Positions 56,565 to 64,000 of a stretch of DNA of 64,000 bases are shown here, piece by piece (the first letter of the stretch is position 1; each line of letters opens with the position of its first letter). Location of the stretch: contig NZ_CP051515.1 of NCBI RefSeq assembly GCF_012689525.1, forward strand, positions 868,001 through 932,000. The letters are read 5' to 3'. Below the pieces are notes generated by a model, which ran no database searches, was not told the DNA's origin, and saw only the letters and a program-made list of their open reading frames with translations. This stretch comes from Paraburkholderia aromaticivorans. GTDB taxonomy: Bacteria; Pseudomonadota; Gammaproteobacteria; Burkholderiales; Burkholderiaceae. The position numbers and the translations under genes were made by a program.

Positions 56565-57725
56565 ATGGCCAATCTTTTTGACGTGCCGCAGTTCATCGAA
56601 GACGCGCCGTCTCTCGCCGTCAATCCTGACTCGCACGCAACGACGGCGCAACCCGCAGTGATATTCGACAACGTCGGTAAAGTGTTCGCCGACGCACGCG
56701 GCGTGTCGACCGCGGCGCTCGCCAACGTCACGTTGAATGTGGCGCGGGGCGAAGTGTTCGGCATTATCGGCCGCAGCGGAGCAGGCAAGTCGACGCTGTT
56801 GCGGCTCGTCAACGGCCTGGAAAAGCCGAGTTCGGGCGCGCTGCGCGTGAATGGCGTGAGCGTCGGTGAACTCGACGAACGCGGACTCGTGGCGTTGCGC
56901 CGGCGCATCGGCATGGTGTTTCAGCACTTCAATCTGCTTTCGGCAAAGACGGTGCGCGAGAACATTGCGTTGCCGCTGAAAATCGCCGGTGTGCCGAAAG
57001 CGGCGATCGACAAAAAAGTCGATGCGCTACTGGAATTAGTGGGTTTGTCCGCCAAACGCGACGCGTATCCGGCGAGCTTGTCCGGTGGCCAGAAACAGCG
57101 CGTTGGCATTGCGCGCGCGTTGGTCACCGATCCGGACATTCTGCTTTGCGACGAAGCGACCTCCGCACTGGATCCCGAAACGACGCAAGCCATTCTCGCG
57201 TTGCTGCGCGATATCAATCAGCGCCTGAATCTGACCATCGTATTGATCACGCACGAAATGCAGGTGATTCGTGAAGTGTGCGATACGGTTGCGGTGATCG
57301 AGCGCGGCGAGGTGGTGGAGACAGGCCCAGTGTGGCGCGTGTTCGGCGATCCGCAACATGATGCGACACGCGCGTTGTTGCGCACCTTGGTGCATGACTT
57401 GCCGATTGACCTTGCGCAACGGATCAAGCCACTGCACGACATTGCGCAAGTGGACGCGCAGATTCTGCTGGACGTGCGTTTCACCGGCGTCGATGCGCGT
57501 GAGCCCGATCTCGGTGGCCTTGCGTCGGCGTTGAGTGCCGATGGCGGCCGGGTGAGTTTCGTGCATGGCGGCATCGACCGGATTCAGGGGCACGCGCAAG
57601 GGCGCCTCGTGGTGTCCGCGCAAGTGCGCGCGGACGAGGGCAGCACCGTACAGAAACAGATCGCGACGCTCCTCGAACGCGCGCGCCATTACGCCAATCA
57701 CGTCGAGGTACTGGGCTATGTCTGA
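56565..57725 (+). CDS. metN: MetN-type ABC transporter ATP-binding protein
   Basis: A 386-aa ATPase. It has an extra N-terminal segment of about 35 residues ([14 protein letters not shown]...), then Walker [11 protein letters not shown]-loop [14 protein letters not shown], signature [15 protein letters not shown], Walker [14 protein letters not shown] and H-loop ITHEM. The last 80 residues are the ACT-like NIL domain ([20 protein letters not shown]...), which in MetN binds methionine and inhibits transport. Its end overlaps metI by 8 bp. Confidence 0.93.
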   Translation: MANLFDVPQFIEDAPSLAVNPDSHATTAQPAVIFDNVGKVFADARGVSTAALANVTLNVARGEVFGIIGRSGAGKSTLLRLVNGLEKPSSGALRVNGVSVGELDERGLVALRRRIGMVFQHFNLLSAKTVRENIALPLKIAGVPKAAIDKKVDALLELVGLSAKRDAYPASLSGGQKQRVGIARALVTDPDILLCDEATSALDPETTQAILALLRDINQRLNLTIVLITHEMQVIREVCDTVAVIERGEVVETGPVWRVFGDPQHDATRALLRTLVHDLPIDLAQRIKPLHDIAQVDAQILLDVRFTGVDAREPDLGGLASALSADGGRVSFVHGGIDRIQGHAQGRLVVSAQVRADEGSTVQKQIATLLERARHYANHVEVLGYV

Positions 57726-58374
57726 GTTGTGGCTTTCCGAACTCGCCGATGCGATTCGCGACACCATCGTCATGGTCGGCGTGTCCGCATTCATCGCGGC
57801 CCTGATCGGCATTCCTCTGGCGCTGGTGCTGGTCACGACGACACGCGGCGGCATCTTCGAGAAGCGGGCGGTGAACAGCACGCTCGGTGCGCTCGTCAAC
57901 GCGTTCCGCTCCACACCCTTCATCATTCTGCTGGTCGCGTTGCTGCCGCTCACGCGTTTGCTGATCGGCACGACGATCGGTGTATGGGCCGCGATCGTGC
58001 CGCTCAGTATCGCGGCGATTCCGTTTTTTGCGCGCGTGGCCGAAGTGAGCCTGCGTGAAGTGGACCGCGGTTTGACCGAAGCCGCGCAGGCCATGGGTGC
58101 GCAACGCCGGCACATCATCTGGCATGTGCTCTTGCCTGAGGCGCTGCCGGGCATTCTCGGCGGCTTCACGATTACCGTGGTGGCGATGATCGGTTCCTCC
58201 GCGATGGCGGGCGCGGTCGGCGCCGGCGGTCTCGGCGATCTGGCGATCCGCTACGGCTATCAGCGTTTCGATACGACTGTGATGGTGACGGTGATCGTGC
58301 TGCTGATCGCGATCGTCACGGCGGTGCAGTTCGTCGGTGACCGGTTCGTGCGGCGGCTTGCGCAGCGGGTCTGA
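57718..58374 (+). CDS. metI: MetI-type ABC transporter permease
   Basis: A 218-aa inner-membrane permease with five helices. [30 protein letters not shown] opens the protein (shortened: [14 protein letters not shown]). [21 protein letters not shown] is the MetI signature, and the ATPase-contact EAA loop is [19 protein letters not shown]. The ATG at 57718 overlaps the last codons of metN (ATGTCTGA), so translation is coupled. It completes the transporter with MetQ and MetN. Confidence 0.93.
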   Translation: MSELWLSELADAIRDTIVMVGVSAFIAALIGIPLALVLVTTTRGGIFEKRAVNSTLGALVNAFRSTPFIILLVALLPLTRLLIGTTIGVWAAIVPLSIAAIPFFARVAEVSLREVDRGLTEAAQAMGAQRRHIIWHVLLPEALPGILGGFTITVVAMIGSSAMAGAVGAGGLGDLAIRYGYQRFDTTVMVTVIVLLIAIVTAVQFVGDRFVRRLAQRV

Positions 58375-58526
58375 TCGTATTTACCGCGCGGCTGCTATTT
58401 GCATGAAGAATAGCCGTTCACATTTGCTGCGCTCGCATCACCGCCTATCATGCTAGCTACGGCATCGAGCGCCGCAAACGTTCCGCTTGCTGCCGCTCGC
58501 CGAACAACTCTTCAAGTGGAAATTGC

Positions 58527-59729
58527 ATGAACGATCCTCGTCATGCCGATGCGTTGCAAACGCCTCAGGCATTCGCTACGCCCGAGGTGCGCGATCTCGC
58601 TGGTTTGCTCGACGCGCTGCGCGCCAGTGCCGCGCAGCGCGATATCGATGGCGGCCATGCCGCGCGGGAAAAACAATGGATCGCCGACGCGGGGTTGCTC
58701 ACGCTCGCGGTACCGCGCGAATTCGGCGGCCTCGGCGCGCGTTGGCCCGATATCTACGAGACGATCCGCAAGATCGCGCAAGTGGACAGCGCGCTCGCGC
58801 ATCTGCTGGGCTTCACCTGCTTGCAGGTGGTCAGCGTCAATGTATGGGGCAATCCGGAACAACGAGCCCGCTATTTGAGCGGCACCGTCGAAGGACGATG
58901 GTGGTGGGGCAACGCCGTCAATCCGCTCGACACGCGACTGGTTGGAAGCGCAACCGATGACGGCGGCTACCTGCTCGACGGCCAGAAGGGCTTTTGCTCC
59001 GGCACACGCGGCTCGCAGATGATGACGGTCTCCGCGCACGATCCGCTCACCGGCAAACCGGTGTTCGGCGTGGTGCCGACGACGCGCGAAGGCATCACCG
59101 TTCACGAGGACTGGAACCCGATCGGCCAGCGGCAGACCGACAGCGGCAGCGTGTCCTTCACGCGGGTCAAGGTCGAACCCGATGAAGTGATGGTGCGGCC
59201 GGACACGCCGCATGCAAGTTTGCGCACGCTGATCTCGCAACAGGTGCTGACCAATCTGTTCGTGGGCATTGCCCAAGGCGCGCTCGACGAAGCGCGCGCC
59301 TACGTCACGCGGAACGGCAAGGCGTGGATCTATTCCGGCGTCGACAAGGCCTCCGACGATCCCTACCTGATCCAGCGTTTCGGCGAAATGCGCCTGCAAG
59401 CGGTGAGCGCCGAAGCGCTGGCGACGCGTGCGGCCTGGTTGCTGGAAGACGCGTGGCAACAAGGTCCGTCGCTTTCCGCGGAAACCCGTGCGCAGGTTGC
59501 GCTCGCCACGTCGGAGGCGAAGATCGTCGCGCACCGCGCCGCGCTCGACGTCAGCGAAAAACTGTTCGATGCCTGTGGCGCGCGCGCGACGCACGCGCCG
59601 CTCGCGCTCGACCGTTTCTGGCGGAACGCCCGCGTGCATACGCTGCATGATCCGCTCGACTATCGCGTGCGCGACGTCGGCCGATACGCGCTCACCGGCG
59701 CGTTGCCGGAAGTTTCTTTGTACACTTGA
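58527..59729 (+). CDS. Acyl-CoA-dehydrogenase-family flavoprotein (SfnB/DszC-like monooxygenase candidate)
   Basis: A 400-aa protein of the acyl-CoA dehydrogenase fold. The N-terminal helical part has WIADAGLLTLAVPREFGGLGARW. The middle beta part has LDGQKGFCSGTRGSQMMTVSA and GQRQTDSGSVSFTRVKVEPDE. The C-terminal helices end ALDRFWRNARVHTLHDPLDYRVRDVGRYAL. The HDPLDYK-like ending and lack of the usual catalytic Glu context fit the DszC/SfnB/SfnC branch, which uses reduced flavin to oxygenate organosulfur compounds. It lies 152 bp after metI in the same direction, so it is probably part of the sulfur operon. Confidence 0.87.
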   Translation: MNDPRHADALQTPQAFATPEVRDLAGLLDALRASAAQRDIDGGHAAREKQWIADAGLLTLAVPREFGGLGARWPDIYETIRKIAQVDSALAHLLGFTCLQVVSVNVWGNPEQRARYLSGTVEGRWWWGNAVNPLDTRLVGSATDDGGYLLDGQKGFCSGTRGSQMMTVSAHDPLTGKPVFGVVPTTREGITVHEDWNPIGQRQTDSGSVSFTRVKVEPDEVMVRPDTPHASLRTLISQQVLTNLFVGIAQGALDEARAYVTRNGKAWIYSGVDKASDDPYLIQRFGEMRLQAVSAEALATRAAWLLEDAWQQGPSLSAETRAQVALATSEAKIVAHRAALDVSEKLFDACGARATHAPLALDRFWRNARVHTLHDPLDYRVRDVGRYALTGALPEVSLYT

Positions 59730-59789
59730 GGCGGTTCGCGGCGGCCGGCACGATGCGCCGCGTTTTATCCCCTTCAAGAGATTCCCGGA

Positions 59790-61118
59790 TTGCAGTTCAA
59801 ACTACCGACCACCGCAACGGCGCCGTTTTGCCCATCCGAGGTGCAAGGCTCGGTGGCCGTCTCGCAAGGCGCGCCTTTCTGGAAGAAGATCCTGCAATTC
59901 GCAGGCCCCGGCCTGCTGATCTCGATCGGCTATATGGACCCGGGCAACTGGGCCACCGACATCGAAGCGGGATCGCGCTATGGCTACAGCCTGCTGTTCG
60001 TCGTCATGCTGTCGAGTCTCGCGGCGATGGCGCTGCAATGCCTGAGCATGCGCCTCGGCATCGCGACTGGACGCGATCTCGCGGCGTTGTCGAGAGCGCG
60101 TTATTCGCCGGGTGTGGCGCGCTTTCAATGGCTGCTCGCGGAACTGTCGATCGTGGCCTGCGATCTGGCCGAAGTGCTGGGCGGCGCGCTCGCTTTCCAT
60201 CTGCTATTCAAATGCTCGCTGACCACCGGCGTCCTGCTGACCGCGTTCGATACGCTGATCGTGCTCGGCCTGAAGGGTAAGAACTTCCGCGATCTCGAAG
60301 CGATCATGCTCGGCCTGATCGCGACCATCGGCGTGGGATACATCATCGAGCTCGCGCTGGTGCAGCCGCATTGGCCGTCGGTCGCACAAGGGCTGATTCC
60401 GTCGTGGCAGGCTTTGAACTCGCGCGAACCCATGTATCTGGCGATCGGCATTCTCGGCGCGACGGTCATGCCGCATAACCTCTATCTGCATTCGTCGATC
60501 GTGCAGACGCGCGCGGTGAAGCGCGACCCCGTCAGCATCCGCTCGGCGATCGGCATGTCGCGCATCGACACGATCGCGTCGCTGGTGTTCGCGCTATTGA
60601 TCAACATGGCGATCCTGATTCTTGCCGCCGCGGCGTTCCATGCCACCGGCCACAATCAGGTCACCGAAATCGAAGACGCCTACAAGCTGCTCGCGCCGAT
60701 CGTCGGCACCGGTTTCGCGGCGGTGTTGTTCGCCGTGACCCTGCTCGCCTCGGGGCAAAGCTCGACCTTCACCGGCACGGTGGCGGGGCAGGTCATCATG
60801 GAAGGCTTCCTGAAGCTGAAGATTCCGTGCTGGCAACGGCGCCTCATCACGCGCGCACTGGCCTTGATCCCCGCGCTGATCGGCGTGCAGATGATGGGTA
60901 ACGGCGCGGTCGGCAAACTGCTGGTCGCAAGCCAGGTCGTGCTGAGCCTGCAACTGCCGTTCGCGCTTTATCCGCTGATCCGCATGACCAGCGACCGTTC
61001 GTTGATGGGCGAATTCGCCAACACGCTGCTGACGCGGTTCGTCGCGTGGACGCTGTTCGTGGTGATCAGCGCGGCGAATCTTTGGCTGGTGGTGCAGACG
61101 GTGGGACTGGCCGGCTGA
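59790..61118 (+). CDS. mntH: Nramp-family divalent metal (Mn2+) transporter
   Basis: A 442-aa inner-membrane proton-coupled transporter with about 11 helices. The metal-binding helix-1 motif DPGNWATDIEAGSRYGY (DPGN) and the helix-6 motif GATVMPHNLYLHSSIVQTR (MPHN) are both intact. GQSSTFTGTVAGQVIMEGFL, the conserved transport signature, is also present. There is no ATG before helix 1; the TTG at 59790 (MQFKLPTT...), with AAGAGA upstream, is the likely start. No Mn riboswitch or MntR site was recognised in the 60-bp upstream gap. Confidence 0.93.
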   Translation: MQFKLPTTATAPFCPSEVQGSVAVSQGAPFWKKILQFAGPGLLISIGYMDPGNWATDIEAGSRYGYSLLFVVMLSSLAAMALQCLSMRLGIATGRDLAALSRARYSPGVARFQWLLAELSIVACDLAEVLGGALAFHLLFKCSLTTGVLLTAFDTLIVLGLKGKNFRDLEAIMLGLIATIGVGYIIELALVQPHWPSVAQGLIPSWQALNSREPMYLAIGILGATVMPHNLYLHSSIVQTRAVKRDPVSIRSAIGMSRIDTIASLVFALLINMAILILAAAAFHATGHNQVTEIEDAYKLLAPIVGTGFAAVLFAVTLLASGQSSTFTGTVAGQVIMEGFLKLKIPCWQRRLITRALALIPALIGVQMMGNGAVGKLLVASQVVLSLQLPFALYPLIRMTSDRSLMGEFANTLLTRFVAWTLFVVISAANLWLVVQTVGLAG

Positions 61119-61167
61119 TCCGGCTTTTCGCCGCGTGCCTGATGCCGGCCGACGGCGCGAATGGGAC

Positions 61168-61196
61168 GAAAAAAAGTCCGCGCTGAGGCGGACTTT
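61168..61196 (-). terminator. Terminator between convergent mntH and flhDC
   Basis: AAAGTCCGC (61173-61181) and GCGGACTTT (61188-61196) form a perfect 9-bp stem with a six-base loop. On the minus strand the stem is followed by T7, ending the flhDC transcript. On the plus strand the tail is TTTCTAA, so it may also act on mntH. Confidence 0.88.
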
Positions 61197-61258
61197 CTAA
61201 TCAAGGCTTCGGTTCGAATCGGGCTGGACCTGCCCTCATCGACTCAGCGGTGCTCCAC

Positions 61259-61828
61259 TCAGGCGGCTTGCGCGATCTGTGCTGCTTCGAGCGCTTCCTG
61301 GCGGGCAGCCGCGGCTTTCTTCGTCTTGCCGGCACGCGACGGCGGCTGGCACGCGCCACACACCACGTTATGCTGCAGATCGTGTTTGTGCGCCACGAAC
61401 TTGCCGGTGCAACGGCAGCATTTGGTCAATTGCAGAATGTCGGCGTCGAAGAAACGCACCAGCGTCCACGCACGCGTCAAGTCCAGCACGGGTTCGGTTT
61501 CGCTGTGCTGGCAATGTTCCAGATACAGCCGATACCCTTTGGTCAGCGCGTCCAGATGCGAGCAACGCGCTTCGTTCTTCAGAAACAGGTACGTGTTGTA
61601 GAACAACGACGCGTGGATGTTCGCGAGCCACGTCATATACCAGTCCGCCGAAAACGGCAGCATGCCCTTGGGTGGCGACACGCCCTTGACCTCGCGATAC
61701 AGGCGGATCATGCGGTCGCGCGAGAGCGTCAATTCACTCTCGAGCACTTGCATGCGTGCGCCCAGTTCGATCAGCGCAATGGCGCGGAATACTTCCTGTG
61801 CGTCTTCCGTCAGGCTACGCTTGAGCAT
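61259..61828 (-). CDS. flhC: Flagellar master regulator subunit FlhC
   Basis: A 189-aa subunit of the FlhD4C2 activator of class-II flagellar promoters. It starts MLKRSLTEDAQEVFRAIALIELGARMQVLE. The zinc-binding Cys groups are CCRCTGKF and VVCGACQPP, as in E. coli FlhC. ARWTLVRFFD-like AWTLVRFFDADILQL is typical. SD GAGGTG lies six bases before ATG 61828. It follows flhD by 14 bp. Confidence 0.95.
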   Translation of the reverse strand: MLKRSLTEDAQEVFRAIALIELGARMQVLESELTLSRDRMIRLYREVKGVSPPKGMLPFSADWYMTWLANIHASLFYNTYLFLKNEARCSHLDALTKGYRLYLEHCQHSETEPVLDLTRAWTLVRFFDADILQLTKCCRCTGKFVAHKHDLQHNVVCGACQPPSRAGKTKKAAAARQEALEAAQIAQAA

Positions 61829-61842
61829 CGCAGTCACCTCGA

Positions 61843-62163
61843 TTAAGCGAACTGTTCAGCCGGCTGGCCTGCAAGCAGGATCGCCGCGTGAGTCGGTGCC
61901 ACTGCGGTGTGCTTTGTCGTTTGCGTCAACGCCGACAGCATCGAGTGATCGTTGAAGCGGAAGAAGCACAAAAGCTGATCGGAAGCGGCCAGCTTGACGA
62001 TCTGCGCGAGCGACAGCCCGGCAAGCAAATCAGCCAGTTCCGACGACAGTCCCAGCCGGAACATACCGACCGGTTTGTCCTCACGCAACATACGTTGCGC
62101 AAGCATGATGTAAGACAAATTAATCTCGCGGATTGAATCCAGCGTCTCGCTGCTACGGTCCAT
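61843..62163 (-). CDS. flhD: Flagellar master regulator subunit FlhD
   Basis: A 106-aa subunit. [23 protein letters not shown] and [37 protein letters not shown] (in parts: [21 protein letters not shown]) are the FlhD core. It acts with FlhC as the flagellar master switch. No mot or che genes are adjacent on either side in this window. A long AT-rich region upstream (62164-62691) suggests complex control. Confidence 0.95.
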   Translation of the reverse strand: MDRSSETLDSIREINLSYIMLAQRMLREDKPVGMFRLGLSSELADLLAGLSLAQIVKLAASDQLLCFFRFNDHSMLSALTQTTKHTAVAPTHAAILLAGQPAEQFA

Positions 62164-62691
62164 TTCTGTTTTTTCCGAAGCCCCGAATTACTATGTCGGC
62201 ATTTTTTGCCGTTATGTCTTTTGTGCCTCGCCGGAAACGTTGTCCTCCGGCTACGGGTTACCACCTGATACAGATGGCGACCTTTTTGATACATCACGTT
62301 ACATTTCGTAACAGCTTGGGACGAATTGTATGAAGGGTAAAACAAGAAATCAATCCCTTCTCAAAAAAATATCTCAAAAAGATACATCAAATTTCGGTAA
62401 CTCTTTCACGGTGCTGTAATAGACCATGCCAAGTGGATTTTCCGCTATCGGAGACATTTGTCTGCTCCATGGAAACCCTTGTACTACGGGCGTTTTGCTT
62501 GTTTGTCTGAGGGGAGAGAGCGGGCCGGCTGCGGATCGGTAATTCCCGCTCGACTCGGAAAGGAAATAGAAAGCGAGCGCAATATAGAGCAATAAATACC
62601 GCTATCCGGGGCCGCTATGGGGCCAAAACGAAGGTGTAACAGGTTGGTACGGCCCCGGTTACAAACAAGGCTGTATTTGTAACTTCCTACG
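62164..62691. promoter_or_regulatory. Long flhDC upstream region with clustered GTTAC/GTAAC sites
   Basis: No credible gene lies in these 528 bases, which are AT-richer than the neighbours. GTTAC or its complement GTAAC occurs at 62257, 62298, 62308, 62397, 62636, 62658, 62679 and 62691: eight copies in 439 bp, against roughly one expected by chance. Two pairs form palindromes: GTTAC-N5-GTAAC (62298-62312) and the perfect GTTACAAA-N10-TTTGTAAC (62658-62683). The cluster is a candidate binding array for a regulator of flhDC. Confidence 0.5.
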
Positions 62692-62880
62692 TTACATCTG
62701 GCAGCCGGTGGAGCGAACGCGTTCGACTTCGAGACCGAACGCCGGCCGCAGGCGCGTGCCCAGCACATTCCCGGCAAAGGCCGCGACCAGCCACAGCCAG
62801 CCGTGCAAGCTGCCTGACACGATGCCGCTGAATCCCAGTGACGCTAACAATCGGTCCTGATTCTGGAGCGATTTCAGTGA
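62692..62880 (-). pseudogene. C-terminal fragment of an inner-membrane protein
   Basis: A frame ending in TAA at 62692-62694 encodes LLASLGFSGIVSGSLHGW, then LWLVAAFAGNVLGTRLRPAF and ends ERVRSTGCQM. The hydrophobic helix with the basic RLRP after it looks like the end of a small membrane protein, perhaps DUF4395-like. An in-frame stop lies just upstream and there is no ATG, so the N-terminal part is missing. It is probably a relic, or less likely a short protein from a TTG start. Confidence 0.4.
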
Positions 62881-62997
62881 AGCCAGTCAGCGGGCCCACG
62901 GTTCAGAAGCTCAGCAATTGAGCATCTATCAAGTCGGGCAGCCTCGTCAGTTGAGACGCGTAAAAAAGGTTGGCGCTTTCCCTGCGCAAAGACGGCC

Positions 62998-63891
62998 TTA
63001 TCGGCTCCAGTTGCAGTCGATCAACGCATGAACGTGGCGCCAATCCTTCCAGTCGCAAAAGTCGAGCATCACGGTGCCGCACGTTTCCGAACGACTCGCG
63101 AGTCGCTCGGCAAGCTGCTCGTGAATACCGCGATGCTGTGGATCGCCAAGCGCCACGACGACTGGGGGTGCCGCCATGCCCGTGCCGCTGCAAAAGTTGA
63201 TAACCCAACGTTCCCCGCACAGACTTGGGGCGAGGTCCAGCAGCGAATCGATGGCGCGCCATTTGGAAGCGATCGATATCGGCACCGGCACGCGAAACTC
63301 GTCCTGGATGGTGAACGGCGCCGCCACGTTGTCAATATCAAACGTCGCGTTGTCGTGCCAGGCCGTCAGATCCATACCGAGCGGCTTGTCGCTCGTGAAG
63401 CGCCGCAGCAGCACGATGCCCCCGCGTACCGTCTGTAGCAGCGGCAGTTCAGCGGCAAGGTGCCAGCGCACATCCGCTCGTTGCCTCACATACCATTCGA
63501 AGGTCGCGGCAAAGGTGCGGGTGCAGTCACGCGCGGGCCATTCGTCCTTGACGGACATCACGATGCATTCGCCGGGGTGACGCGCGAGAAACTGACTGCA
63601 TGTCCGCACCACATCGTCGAAAGTGAGACCCAGCGGAATGCCGCCGTGATGAATCGCAAAGCGATCGCGCTCATGGCGGCAGCGGATGTCGAGGACCCGC
63701 ACGCCATGGTGCAACTGATCGTCGAGCGTGGCATGCTGCGTGCGCGCTAGCCGGTCATCGACGGTGTAGGCGCAGGTGTCGTGGCTGCCCGGCAAGGTCG
63801 GTGCGGAAAGCAATCGGTTGCCATCGATCGCCGACATCCAGTCAGCGGGCGAAACAGTGGGATCGGTCAGGGCAGGGCACAAGAGAACCAC
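62998..63891 (-). CDS. Phosphatidylinositol-specific phospholipase C-like (X domain) protein
   Basis: A 297-aa protein of the bacterial PI-PLC X-domain family. The first catalytic His is in PTLPGSHDTCAY, followed by VRVLDIRCRHERDRFAIHHGGIPLG (shortened: LDIRCRHERD, FAIHHGGIPLG), which carries the second catalytic His. IVMSVKDEWP follows. There is no signal peptide after the GTG start at 63891, and an in-frame stop lies closely upstream, so export is unlikely unless the start is mis-set. The substrate is unproven. It stands alone, upstream of the flhDC region. Confidence 0.83.
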   Translation of the reverse strand: MVLLCPALTDPTVSPADWMSAIDGNRLLSAPTLPGSHDTCAYTVDDRLARTQHATLDDQLHHGVRVLDIRCRHERDRFAIHHGGIPLGLTFDDVVRTCSQFLARHPGECIVMSVKDEWPARDCTRTFAATFEWYVRQRADVRWHLAAELPLLQTVRGGIVLLRRFTSDKPLGMDLTAWHDNATFDIDNVAAPFTIQDEFRVPVPISIASKWRAIDSLLDLAPSLCGERWVINFCSGTGMAAPPVVVALGDPQHRGIHEQLAERLASRSETCGTVMLDFCDWKDWRHVHALIDCNWSR

Positions 63892-63940
63892 TGGATAAGC
63901 AAAGCGTCTGCTGCAACCAACGACAGAAGATTGGAGCTCG

Positions 63941-64000
63941 CTACTTCAACCCGCCCGAAAAGCCCTGCATCAGGTAGCGCTGCACATAACCCGCGAGCAC
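63941..64000 (-). CDS. Carbohydrate ABC transporter permease, C-terminal end (runs off window)
   Basis: The last 19 codons read VLAGYVQRYLMQGFSGGLK and stop at TAG. The QRYLMQGFSGGLK ending matches MalG/UgpE-type permeases (typically QRYFVQGLTAGAVK). The rest of the gene is outside the window. Confidence 0.7.
   Translation of the reverse strand: MLAGYVQRYLMQGFSGGLK

Noticed and set aside
62374..62777. Short minus-strand ORFs upstream of flhD
   Set aside because: No SD or domain, and AT-rich regulatory composition; only the 62692-62880 frame looks like protein sequence.

Overview
The window looks like a chromosomal segment of a Paraburkholderia or Burkholderia (sensu lato) species. The evidence is high GC, codon use rich in GCG/CTG/CGC, two DUF4148 proteins, a DUF2970 protein, an LlpE-BpeE-BpeF-OprC efflux operon with a divergent BpeT-like LysR regulator, and a 180-kDa-class NAD-dependent glutamate dehydrogenase. 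No rRNA, tRNA, CRISPR array or intact insertion sequence was recognised. All functions are inferred by reading the translated sequence; no database search was run.

Layout, left half. 1-4 kb: an OmpR/histidine-kinase pair (kinase cut by the window edge), then a CcdA-thioredoxin fusion (DipZ type) and an exported MsrA, which together look like a periplasmic methionine-sulfoxide repair unit. 4-8 kb: a relic of an NRPS-type (SyrD/PvdE-like) exporter, a 1.3-kb AT-richer non-coding stretch and a large secreted clan GH-A-like glycoside hydrolase with a Thr-Pro linker. 8-13.6 kb: a secreted hypothetical protein, a MerR/TipAS regulator with a textbook 19-bp-spacer promoter, a HAD phosphatase, and a receiver protein plus 7-TM histidine kinase resembling Lqs/Cqs/Phc-type signalling pairs. 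13.7-19.6 kb: a complete carnitine/O-acylcarnitine catabolic operon (caiX-cdhC-cdhA-cdhB-hocS-like) with a divergent CdhR-type regulator. 19.7-24.8 kb: a DUF4148 protein, an HxlR regulator, CysI-type sulfite/nitrite reductase with DUF934, a DUF2970 protein and a MocR-type regulator. 25-29.4 kb: gabT-gabD with divergent gabR.

Layout, right half. 29.4-30.5 kb: a PIN-domain toxin/antitoxin pair. 30.5-34.6 kb: an EamA transporter and phnCDE preceded by a Pho box. 34.7-45.4 kb: an M14-type peptidase overlapping an alpha/beta hydrolase, NAD-GDH, a CDF transporter, an aldo/keto reductase, a purine nucleoside permease-like protein, an unassigned 24-aa peptide and a second DUF4148 protein. 45.7-53.9 kb: the RND efflux locus. 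54-59.7 kb: an organosulfur acquisition operon (MetQ-monooxygenase-MetN-MetI-acyl-CoA dehydrogenase-like) with a short Cys-rich leader ORF. 59.8-64 kb: mntH, flhDC with a long GTTAC-rich upstream region, a membrane-protein fragment, a PI-PLC-like protein and the last codons of a sugar ABC permease.

The most unusual item is the leader at 54058-54174. It is a well-positioned small ORF rich in Cys codons, and its in-frame TGA sits where a Cys would complete the pattern. It lies directly downstream of a sigma70-like promoter and upstream of a sulfur-scavenging operon. Other items worth checking are the 24-aa peptide, the Asp in place of the nucleophilic Ser in the LlpE-like hydrolase, and the GTTAC clusters upstream of flhDC.
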